Below the pieces are notes generated by a model that had not been told where the DNA came from, ran no database searches, and was given only the letters and a program-made list of their open reading frames with translations. Below are positions 1 to 11,560 of a DNA stretch of 64,000 nucleotides, one piece after another; the stretch's first letter is position 1; the number at the start of each line of letters is the position of its first letter. Location: positions 6,572,001 through 6,636,000 of the forward strand of contig NW_020621936.1 of the NCBI RefSeq assembly GCF_003573695.1. Reading direction: 5' to 3'. The stretch is from Papaver somniferum (lineage: Eukaryota > Streptophyta > Magnoliopsida > Ranunculales > Papaveraceae). Made by a program: the position numbers and the translations under genes.

Positions 1-1640
1 TACTTTGAACACGTGCAATAATGTTTATCTTTTATTGTTCAAAGTTATTCCTTAATAGCTACATGAAGAAAATCCCAGGATCAAAATATAAATAAGTTAA
101 GAATCTTTTATTTAAGGTTGTTAATTTTATTTTAGGAAAACGAGAATTAGTAATGTGCATTTACTACTTGATATTTTCCAAAGAGATTTTCGGTCATTAT
201 TTTGGACAGAGCATTTCCAGGAATTATGGAAACCAAATTTGGAATATATTGAATATATTTGAGAATATTTTCGGTTTTGGAAATTTCTTGGTGTCCAAAC
301 TTCCTTGTCTGTAAATACTTGAAGTTTGCATTTCTAGCAAACTAATCCTTCGTGACAGCAAACTTCCTCGGTTGTGTTGTTACTAGTGTAGCCGCCTATT
401 CGGAGAGGAGAGTAACCTAATTAGGCGAAATCTCTTACGGCCGCTCAGTTTAAAGTCTTCTGGGATTGAAAATCTCTACGAGTACCGTTGGTGGGAAACT
501 AGATAATTGCGGTTTATCTTGTGTTTTCCATTGATTTGATTGACTAACGGTGGTTGAACTTTGATTGCACCTAGTTTGTTTATGCTTGAGAATCTTCTCT
601 TCTGATATAAGATTCACTCAAACTAGATCGAAGTTTCGACAGGGATCTTTAGATTGTTTTTAGTTCTAAAGATGATCTTGTGATAATCCATTGTTAACAG
701 ACTTCGTTCTGTGCGTGATTGATCACAAGAGATTCAAGTTGTTGTGTGCATGTGTTTATTGAAGATCTAAGAAGATTTGAAGACAAATAAGATATTGAAG
801 ATTTCTGATTTGGGGTTCCTAATCTTTGGTGTGCACAATACTTGTCTCGGTATAAGAGGACCCAACTATAATCAGTTTATCCTTGTGGTAGATTGGATTG
901 ATTAGTTGTGTAGATCGACATCAATACAATTATTCGTGATTAAAAGTATTGGTTGCAAAATCTTAACAATTACTTCTGTAGTTGAGAATAAAATAGATCT
1001 AAGAACCTGAGGAAGGAGTTTATTGAGATAAACAGAAGAGCCTTTATCAAAATCACACCACTTGGTTGAAGAGAGTTGATACCAAACAGATTGGTTGTTC
1101 CTTTACTGTTTGGAATACGAACCAAAGGAATTGTTCCAAGTACGTGACTTATTCATAAGTTGGAGGCGTGGGAATACAAACAGAACTAGGTGAACTATAG
1201 GTTTAGTTGCTTGGTCTCACTATACAAAGTTAGGTTTTAATTTTATGTAGCGGCTTAATACTGAGAGTATTCAATTCTGGACAAGGTCCCGGGGTTTTTC
1301 CGCATTTGCGGTTTCCTTGTTAACAAAATCTTGTTGTGTCATTTAATTTATATTTCCGCATTATAATTGTTTTATTATAATTAAAGTAAATTACACAAAC
1401 GTTAATTCCTATTTACTTGATAAGCAATCCTATTATGTTTGGTTAAGTTCGAACCTTTTATCAAGTAAACATACTTCGTTGTTGTATTGTCTCGATCTCG
1501 CATCCATAGACGATCACACGAAGTGTGAACCGATTAGTTGTATTGTCTCGACTCAGTCCATGGACAATCACTTTCGGAGAAAGGACTTATAGGTAGGAAA
1601 AGTTTTAGCTTGAGGTATATTTGGGTACCCTCGCCTTTTC
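1..1640 (+). repeat. SIRE-like Ty1/copia LTR fragment (U5 side)
   Basis: No gene is present. The stretch around 1270-1400 holds the block 'acaaggtcccggggttttt' followed by 'ccgcatttgcggtttcc'. Its reverse complement recurs near the U5 ends of the minus-strand SIRE LTRs at about 31990 and 37750. The block 'tgagagtattcaattctgga' matches the minus-strand remnant near 40790. This is therefore the downstream part of a long copia LTR on the plus strand, running in from beyond the window. It is too diverged from the other copies to place its exact end, which I put near 1640 where LINE-like coding sequence begins. The closest relative here is the remnant at 40740-41619. Confidence 0.6.
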
Positions 1641-1647
1641 ACTAAGT

Positions 1648-2803
1648 ACAAGGATAAAAATGATGAATGGATCAAATACTATAAACAATCTTCTATCTGT
1701 CCAGGAATCAAATGGGTTATGTCTGACATGAAAGAAGGCAGCAGATGGATTGTGGGAGATGGTCACAACATATCAGTATGGAAGGACAAATGGATTAAGG
1801 AATATGCCTTAATAGATAGGCATGCTGAAGATGAATATGTAATACAACATGCTGACCTTAAAGTGAAAGATCTAATTCATAATGGTGAATGGAAAATTTC
1901 AGACCCATTATTAACATACTTTGATGCAAGTGAACTGCCAGTTTTGATGAATGGACAATATAACATAGTGTGGACATATGATATGACTGGGAAATTTTCA
2001 GTGGCAGGTGCATCTCAAATGATAAGGAAAAATTATCCAATTTTGACATGGGCAAAGCAGGTATGGAATCCTTGTGTACATCCATATACTTCAAGTAATT
2101 TATGGAAGATTTTAAGAGGAACATGTGCAACAGAGGAATCAGTTAGGACAAAAGGATTCTCAACTGTATCTAAGGATTCAAGACACAATGGATCATATTC
2201 TTTGGTCTTGTACTTTTAGTGAACCTATGGCATTGGCTGGGTGGCATATTTCACTGCACAATTCCAAAATGTTTTGGGGATGTTATAGATGTGGCCAAAG
2301 GAAAAAGCTCTGCAATCAGAGAAGTGTGATATAACAGTGCTTTCAACACTATGGTGGAACTATGGTTTACAAGAAACTATGTTATTTATGAAGCAGTGAC
2401 ACCAGAAGTGGAAAGATTCAAGCAAAGAATAATAAGAGTTACAGGTGAATGTAGTGCAAGAATGAAGGGAGAAATATGGGGGACAATGTATGATTTACAT
2501 GTAGTTAGAGATAAAATTACAACAGTGCTACAATTACAACAGGTGAATGTAGTACTCCTATTTTTTGGCATCTCAGGAGTTAGAGCTACAATTACAATAG
2601 TGAAACAATGCTTCTTTAAGCTGCCAGAGCTAAATCAAATATTAATAAGCTATGATGGAGCATCTAAGGGTAATCCAGGGATGGTAGGTTTAGGTTTTGT
2701 TGCAAGAAACAGTTCAGGTGCATGTATTGGAGATGCTTCAGGTGTATTGGGGTTAGCAACAAACTACTTGGCAGAAGTAATGGCTCTTATAGTGGAAGGA
2801 TAA
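1648..2803 (+). pseudogene. L1-type LINE ORF2 C-terminus (zf-RVT linker and RNase H), decayed
   Basis: The translation near 1760 reads GDGHNISVWKDKWI, the 'GDG-x-W-x-D-x-W' signature that follows reverse transcriptase in plant L1 ORF2. About 400 bases on, in another frame, DTMDHILWSCTFSEPM resembles the Cys/His linker, in which 'E-x2-H-x2-x2-C' is typical. From about 2640 ISYDGASKGNPG opens a plant-type RNase H with its first catalytic Asp, continuing to LAEVMAL, where the Glu corresponds to the second acidic residue. Frame changes near 2125 and 2350 show decay. The RNase H stops at about 2803 and the SIRE-A LTR begins shortly after, so its 3' end, poly(A) and duplication are missing. RT and endonuclease are also missing. 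Confidence 0.8.
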
Positions 2804-2865
2804 TGGGTTGTGAGCAAACACTTTCTGGCTTCACAAGATTAGATCAAATGCAGTTTTCAATTATC

Positions 2866-3417
2866 ACAAGATCAGATCACGAAACTACAAAGATAATAGT
2901 TGGGTCTGGCTTCACAATCCCAATGAAGTCTTCAAGTCGTTAACCTACAGGGTCTCGAGAAGAAACCTAAGATTAAAGGAGAACTGACTCTAGTTATGCA
3001 ACTAGTAACACACAGGAGGTGTGGGGATTAGTTTTCCCAGTTGCTAGAGTTCTCCTGTATATAGTTTTCAAATCAGGGTTTGCAATCTAAGTTACCTTGG
3101 TAACAAAGCATTCAATAATCACCGTTAGATGAAAAACCTGATTCAACCAAGTAATATCTTTCAACCGTTAGATCGAACTTAGCTTGTTACTCACAAATGA
3201 AATGTACCCTCATTTAGGTTTATGTAACCGTACCTAAACGTGTACACCAGGTTGGTTCACAAATAGTTAACCGAGGTTAGCCATATGATTACTCTCATAC
3301 CAACCTTATTCATCTTAACCATAACTAGTTCAAATGACTCAAATGAAACTAGTTAAAGAGTTGTTCAATTGTTTAAAAAACACAATTGAAACCAAATCGG
3401 TTTGATTCACTTGAATC
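2866..3417 (-). repeat. SIRE-A LTR, left part (interrupted by G1)
   Basis: From about 2866 ('acaagatcagatcac') the sequence follows the SIRE-B LTRs at 32583 and 38333, including 'cttcacaatcccaatgaag' and the 'agtcgttaacctacagggtc' block. It stops exactly at GAATC (3413-3417), where the G1 composite begins. The match resumes at 19295 with a second GAATC and the conserved 'tagccacggtttgca' block. The two pieces are one LTR split by the insertion. The left end is broken against LINE sequence, so the LTR terminus is not preserved. Confidence 0.85.
3413..3417. repeat. Target-site duplication GAATC, left of G1
   Basis: GAATC directly precedes LTR-a. The same five bases follow LTR-c at 19295-19299. 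Joining the flanks across one copy restores the SIRE LTR sequence seen at about 33135 and 38895. Confidence 0.9.
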
Positions 3418-3954
3418 TGTAGATGGTGGATTTTCGACAAAGGCTAAAATCGTAAACCCATAATTATGCGAACTTCTGATCCAGCAATCAGACGCGAGTA
3501 TCGAGACACGGGTCTCTCATCGAATCTCTGACTGAGAATACTGTCTCTCAGAGTACATGCAGATATGTAATCTCTCGGCTAGGAAACGACATATCTCATG
3601 AATACTGAACACTTCAGTAATTACTTCTATATAGAATCACGAGATTGGACGACTCCTAGACAGCTAGCCTGCTAGTATAGAGCAATAACGTCTTCAGGAT
3701 ACAAACAACAGTTTTCCCTGACTATATAAAGGATATGACGCTTCAACTAGCTCATGTCGCTCAGAATAATTAATGCTCCTAGGCGATCGTACTAGTATAG
3801 AGCCATCAATTAATTATTCCAAATTTTTTGGATTCATCCACTGAATTTCTGAAAATATTAAAATATTTTCGTAATATTTTGTTACTTCAATCTATGGTTC
3901 TTCCCAGCGGAATTCCATGGGTTAGTAATAAATATTAAACATACGGGCGTCTGA
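3418..3954 (+). repeat. G1 LTR-a, truncated
   Basis: It begins TGTAGATGGTGGATTTTCGA and follows LTR-b (4881) and LTR-c (15564) base for base with few changes. The match ends after 'acgggcgtctga' near 3954, where LTR-b and LTR-c continue with 'gctacctc'. Here it jumps to the 3' internal segment. The rest of the LTR, the primer site and the whole gag region are missing from this unit. Confidence 0.85.
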
Positions 3955-4254
3955 CTTAATTGTGAAAGACGAGCGTACTCGTTCCTTCAAACTTGCAAAG
4001 ACGAGCAAGATTCATTATTCAAAATCATGACTTAATTTTCATAAAACCATAAACAACCCACGTGAATTTTAACATACACTGGTTTTTCAAAAATTGGGCA
4101 GACGTCCATTCTACAATTGTGAAAACTCACATACAGACATTATTTCACCATGTATAATTGTCTATTTTCACCAGTTGTTCAAAATCAATATATTGATTTT
4201 ACAAAAATATATACATATTTTAACGTAAAACTCACGGAAGTTTGAACAATATAT

Positions 4255-4288
<34 letters not shown>

Positions 4289-4880
4289 GTTTTCTCCATC
4301 GCACGAGAATCTGTCTTTGAAGCGAGAGTATAATTTTTAAAGATTTCTGAAAGCTCGAAGATGAAATTTTTCATGAAAGCTCATAAACAAAATTTTATTA
4401 CTAACAGACGCATGTCTGTTAAAAAAAAAATCTCTCGTACGAGCATCCACCTTCTAAACGAGAGTTTATTCCACTTTCTGAGATCTCACATATTTAAAAA
4501 ATAAAGTTTTGTTTTTCGTGAAAGCTCATAGACAAAAATTTTATCATTAGACTCAGGTCTATTTTGTTGTTCTTAAACTAACGAATGAACGAGCGTCCGC
4601 GCTAATACGGATTCCTTTCTTGGTCCCGGATCCTTGAATCCTAGACCAACCAAGGTTCCACCATCGAATCGGCGGTTCTACTCCAATTTATGCTCACTGG
4701 ATGACGCTCTATTATGCCACTGGGGTTTTCGCCTCAAACCATGGTATGTTCATTCAGTCGAAATCCGGTAACGTCTTATCTTATGACTAAGTTCAATTAC
4801 TTATTTTGTCTGTAGCAGGTAAATCACCATTCAGTGTTGATTGAGGAACATGACTGTCCCTCACTAAGCAGGGGACTTAA
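3955..4880 (+). repeat. Duplicated G1 3' internal segment with polypurine tract
   Basis: From about 3977 ('ctcgttccttcaaacttgc') this is nearly identical to 14687-15563, the segment just upstream of LTR-c. The main difference is a longer TA run here (about 4249-4289). No coding capacity is convincing: a minus-strand frame at 4168-4374 exists in both copies but contains the TA run. The segment ends with a purine-rich tract 'aagcaggggactta' (4866-4879), the second-strand primer for LTR-b. Confidence 0.8.
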
Positions 4881-6880
4881 TGTAGATGGTGGATTTTCGA
4901 CAAAGGCTAAAATCGTAAACCCATAATTATACGAACTTCTGATCCAGCAATCAGACGCGAGTATCGAGACACGGGTCTCTCATCGAATCTCTGACTGAGA
5001 ATACTGTCTCTCAGAGTACATGCAGATATGTAGTCTCTCGGCTAGGCAACGACATATCTCATGAATACTGAACACTTCAGTAATTACTTCTATATAGAAT
5101 CACGAGATTGGACGGCTCCTACACAGCTTGCCTGCTAGTATAGATAAATAACGTCTTCAGGATACAAACAACAGTTTTCCCTGACTATATAAAGGATATG
5201 ATGCTTCAACTAGATCATGTCTCTCAGAATAAGTAATGCTCCTAGACGATCGTACTAGTATAGAGCCATCAATTAATTATTCCTAAATTCTTGGATTCAT
5301 CCACTGAATTTCTGAAAATATTCCAATATTTTCGTAATATTTCTTCACTTCAATCTATGGGTCTTCCCAGCAGAATTCCATAGGTTAGTAATAAATATTC
5401 AACATACGGTCGTCTGAGCTACCTCCGAGTAAGCCCCGGCTTAAATGGTGTAAGTGTACTCATCGATGATGCAATAACAATCACCGCACGAACGAGTATT
5501 TCAAAATACGACGAAACGATGAACCTATGCAAAATAGGAAGGAAAATAATAAATAATTAAAATATTGACCAAGGCGCTAGGGGATTGGGCTCACCGGCCG
5601 GTAGTGTCATGGCCAATCCCACGCCAGTTTTATATTTTATCATATTTTTTGTTATTTTCCTTGATCTTATGAAAATCCTTTCATTTGAACAAACATCCTT
5701 CGTTTGAGGAAACTCCTCGGTTTCATGGTGCTTCCATCACACGAAGGAAATAATATAAAATTGGGAAAATATTGTGGGGCCGTGATTATTGGCTAACCGG
5801 CCGTGCCTTGATCAAATTAGGTTTTCTGAGTCCAAGGATCATAATTCCAGATTCGAACGCTAATAATTTTACGATGATCTCATGATCACCATTTTATTAT
5901 ACTCGGTTCAACTACCAGTATTCTAATTAATGTTTTATTTCGGTCACGCTGCCAATAATTCATCAGACGAGCAACATTTGCTCAGATGAGCAGTATTTGC
6001 TCAACCCAAGTAATATTGGTTCAACTATCAATATTCAACAATTCATCGAATGAGCAATACTTGCTCACCTCAAAGTGAGAATTACACCTCTATCTCAACG
6101 GACACGTTCAATTCATGAGTTTCAGAACATTTTGCAGAATCATGTTCAACTCAGCAAATACATGGACGCATCGTCCCATGAAGTCAGCAACTGACTAAAT
6201 ACACGTATGCCCTGCAACCTCCACGTTCACGAGACATCAATCGTGTCACTTGGGGGGATATCAACTAGGGTTTTGATCTGGCGGTCTACGGAATATGAGC
6301 AAGTCATGCAATCAGTTGAAGGAGTTAACAAAGTAGTGGATGGAAAATCGACCAATTCTCCGCACGATGAGCAACTGGTTTCAAACACGATTTTCACTTC
6401 CCCACCCTTTGATTCCATCAACTGTCACACTTCATGGGATCATGGTGTCTACAATTCCAGCAATATAAATAAGTCTCTGAATCATGATTGAAGAGAGAAC
6501 AACGATCTCACGTCTCACAGACAACACGAGATTAACTCAACATCTGAGTAATTACTCTCAACAGAGATTCAATCATTCAGAACTTATCTTATTCAGAATT
6601 CACAACACACCCACAATCTTTGATTACCATTGATTGCACACATTTCTCAGCTTCCCTCCTACAGATCAACCCATCCTCTCTTGTGACCGAATTTACTCTG
6701 GAACGTCCATTGTCTTGGTTTAGGCCGGAGTATTACTGATTGATCTCTCGAATTCAAAGCACTCCCTTCTTGCAGTGCATCTGTGTGAGGTTGAACATTT
6801 TGCTCGGTTCAAGGAGTCTCCTCCGTACGGTCATCTCCTCAATCCCGTAAAAACCAGCAAATCGTTTTGCCCCATCTACA
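4881..6880 (+). repeat. G1 LTR-b (2000 bp, internally deleted)
   Basis: It starts TGTAGATGG and ends CCATCTACA, the perfect 9-bp terminal inverted repeat of this family, and is followed at once by the primer site. Compared with LTR-c it lacks about 1.16 kb: its 'gccttgatcaaattagg' (about 5806) joins two places that in LTR-c lie at 17034 and 18198, both carrying TTGATC. It also lacks the leucine-rich-repeat insert of LTR-c. Short runs containing 'gagcaatatttgctc' (5970-6080) are inverted half-sites that may be promoter elements. Confidence 0.85.
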
Positions 6881-6882
6881 GA

Positions 6883-6900
6883 TTGGCGACCACAGTGGGA
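6883..6900 (+). promoter_or_regulatory. Putative minus-strand primer binding site of G1
   Basis: 'ttggcgaccacagtggga' follows the LTR-b end by two bases. The form 'TGGCGAC...GTGGGGA' is usual for Tat-type primer sites. I did not check the match to any tRNA. Confidence 0.6.
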
Positions 6901-6937
6901 GATTAATCTCTCGGTTGCAATCTCAAAATTTTACAAG

Positions 6938-8500
6938 ATGGATGGTCTTAGGTCTGGGTTAGTTACAGGTTCCAACACAAACGACGCTAGCACTAGCAAC
7001 AACAATAATGAGGATATCCCAGAAACAATTTCGGCCTCTAACACTGGCGGTGATGATATTACCCCTCCTCATGCTAACACGGAAGGTCATCCTCTGTTCG
7101 ATCGACAACCTGAGGAAGTCAGAGGAAACCCACCACCTACCATTGCTGATCTCATCAAAGTGCAAGAGACCCTTGCACAGAATCAAACCAATATGGCCAC
7201 TACACAGAAAGAGCTATTCAATTATCTCAAGACTCGCACTTACAAGATGTCAGAGAAGACTCAAGGAAAAGAAAAAGAAAAGGAAACATCCTCAGATGCT
7301 GATCCTGAAGTAGTTCCAATTCATACAGTGGATTCACAGCGAAGTACACAAATCTGCGGACGATCCATCAGCGAAGGAATCATCAAGTTTCATTACTTTG
7401 GAAGATTTGTAACTCCTCTTGGAGAACCATGGAAAAGAAAAGACATCACATATCCATCGTCACCAGCCTCCATACCCTACTGCTACGCAAAGGATTCCTC
7501 TTCCAAAAGGTTATACCTCTCCGACCTTCACTTTGTATGACGGAACAGGCAATGGTCGGGAGCATGTTTCTCGGTTCCTGGAAGCCTTGGGTGAACATGA
7601 GCATAACCATGTTGTTCGCCTCAAAGAATTTTCAAAATCCTTGAAAGGCAGGGCATACATTTGGTACAACAACATCGCACCAGGAACTATCAACGATTGG
7701 AGAGAAGTGATTAACGCCTTCTACAGAAAGTACTTCTTTGTCAGAGCAAGTTACTCTCTTCGATACTGGAAGAATGTTTCAGAGGAGCAATGAACATCCC
7801 AATGACTACGTGAAAATATTCAGAGTCCAGGCCCTGGACTGTCATGATCCAAACGTCACGGAGATACAACTGGTAGACTTGTGTATCAACGACATGATCC
7901 CGGTCTACAGAGCTTTATTGGAAAATCTTCGTTTCCATACCTTCTCAGAGCTTCATGAAGCGGCGAAGAGATCGGCAACTACTGCACCCGCTTTACTGGA
8001 AAGAACAAAAGCTACAAAAGGCTGAAGAGCCGCGAGACACTGAAGGTAGCAGGCATTTGATTAACAATCAATACAACCTCCAAGCTTCCACAAATTTTGT
8101 TTCATAAGGGAGCAAACGGAAAGACGAGTCACAACGCAAGCATGCTTCTCCAGCTCTTCCGGAAGCACAAAGAAAAGATAACCAATCTTGAAATGCACGA
8201 ACCTCAACCCTACATCAACAAACGGGGAAATGATCATACAGATTCTAAGCTCCTTTTTTTCATTAAACAAGTGATCGAGTTACTGGAAGTTTGGATTCAG
8301 GTTGGTGCAAGCAAATCGACATTCATCAGGAGGCATCTGACTGAAGAAGAAATGAAGAATCCCAGGTACTGTTGCCTTCATAAGTTCACCTATCATCTAA
8401 CAGGTGGATGCAACATTTTGAAGAGACGGTTGATCCACAATAGCTTCAACTGGGGACTGAAGGAGTACACAAGAATCCTCTCCCAATCATAACCCTTACA
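6938..8500 (+). pseudogene. G1 Gag polyprotein, frameshifted
   Basis: The gag frame opens at the first ATG after the primer site (6938) with a Ser/Asn/Thr-rich leader and a helix rich in Gln and Lys (about residues 65-110). It is broken by frame changes near 7420, 7740 and 8030. The second frame contains the retrotransposon Gag core: a Leu-rich helix, then 'LKEFSKSLKGRAYIWYNN' and 'NDWREVINAFYRKYF', which identifies capsid of Ty3/gypsy. The third continues with a capsid C-terminal helix set ('CINDMIPVYRALLENL'). Near 8365 'CCLHKFTYHLTGGC' resembles the degenerate Cys/His finger before the protease of this family. Gag would form the virus-like particle that packages element RNA. Several frame breaks and stops make this copy nonfunctional. 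Confidence 0.85.
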
Positions 8501-8636
8501 CTTTCTGAACAACCTATCAAAGAGGCAGTTCAATCCTTGGTCGAACGTGGATTGCTCTATCTGTCGAAGGCACAAAGGAGAGACATGTTCACAGCATTGA
8601 ACTACATCGTGTCAATAAGTCCATTCCGGAAATACT

Positions 8637-8779
8637 TCTTGAGCCTCCAGCCACAGACCAAGAGATGTACGACTGGGGACTGCGTACCATGGTCAATCTC
8701 AGAAGAAACGAATTTGGAAGAACGTTGATCGATGTTGGCACCGCCATCAACCATATTCCACTGAAAACCATCGTATCCA
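8637..8779 (+). pseudogene. G1 retropepsin, first half
   Basis: The reading frame through about 8665-8775 gives 'EFGRTLIDVGTAINHIPLK', the start of a retroviral-type aspartic protease. The catalytic D-T/S-G triplet is replaced by D-V-G, so even an intact copy of this sequence would probably be inactive. The frame is cut at 8779 by a 2.6 kb insertion and resumes in degraded form after 11408. Confidence 0.65.
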
Positions 8780-11403
8780 TGATATGATATGGAATACCAT
8801 ATATGTAAAATAATTGCAATCGCACGGTGTCTAACTAGTAGACAGAGGCAAGTACGGGTCGAACCCACAGGGAGCGGTGGAAACACTGATAACTAGTATC
8901 TCTAATAAACTAACTAGAAACTATTTTTGGGATTTTAGAATGAGAAAGAAAATATAAAACTCAACTAAACTAAAATGAACATGATAAGAGAGAGCGTCGG
9001 TTACCAAGGTCAATGGATTCCACTACTATTTCTAATTGAATACCGAAAAGAATTCGAATTCCAAATATGAGTCTATATTTTTGTTCAATTGCAACACCTA
9101 TTATTGGTATAACTTTCTCTAATATAACTTGCATCTCCTAAGTATAACCCATCAAAGTATTCCAAGCATGGACTATCAAATTATAATGACAAGAAAATTA
9201 TTGAAAAGCTAATTCGTAGGTTCACAATTGTTATTTGCCTCGTCTAAGCATAACCGATCAAATGATTTAACCTAAGCATGGATTATCAAATACTATAACA
9301 AATTTGATTGCAAAACTATCACATTTATGCATTTAGGCTATTGTATCGTACAAAGCCGGTGAGACAACAACACATATTCTTTATAAAATCAATAAACCAT
9401 GATTATTGGATTTCGAAATTCGATTCACAAAGCCTAATACCAAATTAATTCCAATTATTTCATAATGGTCTAAGCTTAAAGTAGCTTTCTCCATGAACCC
9501 TAGTTACGTAAAGTCTAGCAAAACATAATTGTGGGTTTCTCAAAACCCATCAAAAATAATAACAAGAGAAAGATAATTAAACCGTATCATCGTCGTCACA
9601 CGGCAATCGATCCTCTTCTTCTCCCCTTGTTTTGTCTGCTCCAAAATCCTTCACGGCCACTCCACCTCCTTTCTCTTTTGTCTGCTCCAAAATCCTTCAC
9701 GGCCACTCCACCTCCTTTCTCTTCTCTGATTTCGGCTCCGTAGCCGCAACTCCCAAAACCGGCCTCCCTTACGTTTCTGTTCATTCTCTTCTTTATAGTA
9801 AGCTGCGAAGATTCTAAGACGACCTAGCAGATTGCCAAGGCCCAGTCCACTCCGGTCCATATCCACACTATCACCAGACTCAAGTTTCTGTTCTTCTAAT
9901 CCCGGCCACAACACCAACCCTGGTCACTGCACCAGCTTCTTCATCACCGAGTTACCATTTCACAACGAACTCCTAACCATCTCAGCCTCGGCACCAGTTC
10001 TTTCTTTCAGTTTCTTATTGTTTCGTCGTCAGGCACAAACTCAGGTCAAATACCACCTGAAGTTCTTTCGACTCCAGCCAATAATTCTCCACAAATCGCA
10101 TTTAACTCCATGTACTTCAGTTCACATCCGAGTGCAATACAGCTAGCACTTTCTCGTAGAAAAGTTCATCTACGCTGACTGCAACAACTACCGATTCAAT
10201 CCATCTCAATTCAACCAAACATCCCATCATAGAAAATGTCAGCCGTCAAATGAAACGAGCCCTAATGCCTTGTTGTTGTTATTGAGAGCTTCCATTAAAC
10301 GAGATGTTCATCAGCATCTCTGTGCATCTACAACATCCTCCAAACTCGAGTCAAGCTCAAGTTTATTCAACTTGTAGCCGTAGCCATCATCACCGGAAAT
10401 ATACCACTGCTCACCAATTAGCCAGGACCCATCTCTACTTTCTAAATCCAACCTCAGAATCAACCCTGACCACCATTCATACACAGCAAACCCCAGACTC
10501 CATCTATCCGTCACTGCCATCACACAGATTTATATTCCCTGTACGTCTAAACACCTTCCTCCATCATTGAACAGCTCCACTGCATTAGTTTTCAGCTCCA
10601 TACACAGCCATTCGAACCCACGACAAATAAATTCCAGGCACAACACCTCCAGCTTCTTCATACGGGCCAAAAATTCTCCCCTCTCGAGTTGCTGCTGTTG
10701 CTGCGACAATTCCATTAACAGCCTCAGCCAAAAGTCCGAACACTACCAGCATCCATTTCAGCTGACTGCAACCAGCTCAACCTTGACTTCTTCGCTCCAA
10801 CGAGAATTCGGCACAAGACCCCCATATGTCACAGCTACAATTGATTTATGCCACCAAACCACTTTCCATCTTTGTCAGTTTAAGTCTCTTCATCATCGAG
10901 ACCATTTAACATCACCAGTTCGAGAATTTATCACACAATTCTTTCCTGCCAATTCATCCCATCAAATCGATTCTTCCATCATCTGTGTTCGAGTCTCGAT
11001 ATCGCTACCTGAAACAGATGTGAATGCTGCTTGAAATGATGCTCAGATCCTCTTTACTTCTCATAACAACATCACCTGCTTGAACACCAGCTGCTGCATA
11101 AGAACTGAAAGTTCTTTTCATTTTGGTAAAGATAGACTATGCCTTCGATGCCTTATAGTTCCACAAGGAAATGTGAAGGGGTAAGTGGTGCCACGTCCCA
11201 CTACATCTTGGTGCCATGAACTGCAGCACTGGCAATTGTCGTCGCAACCGCCATTTATCTTCCACTTTAGCCGTTTTTGACAATAGTGATCGGAATTATT
11301 TGTACTTTCTACAAAAGCACTAAAATAGTGTTATTATTAAAAAAATATTGAGTCCTATCTCATATAAATATGGGTACAAAACGTAGCACTTACGTGCTTA
11401 TCA
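8780..11403 (-). mobile_element. Solo-LTR-like element (TGATA...TATCA) with TSD ATCCA
   Basis: It starts TGATATGATATGG and ends GTGCTTATCA, so it has TG...CA ends and a 5-bp terminal inverted repeat. ATCCA precedes it (8775-8779) and follows it (11404-11408). No pair of long direct repeats and no coding domain is visible, so it is best read as a solo LTR or a small nonautonomous element. Reading from the right (minus strand, 'TGATAAGCACGTAAGTGC') is my guess at orientation. The middle (about 9620-11040) is rich in C and T on the plus strand. The open frames there, on both strands, look like composition effects rather than genes. Confidence 0.75.
9631..9722. repeat. 46-bp tandem duplication
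   Basis: Two adjacent, essentially identical 46-bp units starting 'tttgtctgctccaaaatcc' at 9631 and 9677, inside the solo-LTR-like element. The near identity suggests a recent local duplication. Confidence 0.9.
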
Positions 11404-11408
11404 ATCCA

Positions 11409-11560
11409 CATGTATCACTCGACAAGGAGCTACTCATGCTCCCATCTCAGAGACCTTGAAGGAACGCTCGGAAATACTTATGGCTACATCACTCTCAAAG
11501 TGAACATAAGTTCAACCTGGACAGAAGCCAAGTTTCACATAGTCAGGAAAATCCAGGATA
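11409..11560 (+). pseudogene. G1 retropepsin, second half
   Basis: After the second ATCCA the translation contains 'TYGYITLKVN' and 'TEAKFHIV'. These align with 'TYGYAYIDLKVG' and 'SKAKFHVI' of the G2 protease at about 54950. This shows that the 2.6 kb element interrupts one protease region. Downstream of about 11560 the resemblance to protease is lost, and 'MILGRPWLH' of G2 has no counterpart. Confidence 0.65.

Noticed and set aside
4168..4374. Minus-strand ORF repeated at 14874-15056
   Set aside because: It is present twice only because the whole segment is duplicated, and it runs through a TA microsatellite whose length differs.
8841..8872. tRNA-like 'gggtcgaacccacag'
   Set aside because: The T-arm-like phrase has no acceptor, D or anticodon arm around it.
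9531..11034. Several plus and minus ORFs of 60-155 codons
   Set aside because: They lie in a CT-rich part of a solo-LTR-like element, overlap each other on both strands, and show only composition-driven Ser/Pro/His or Arg/Glu runs.
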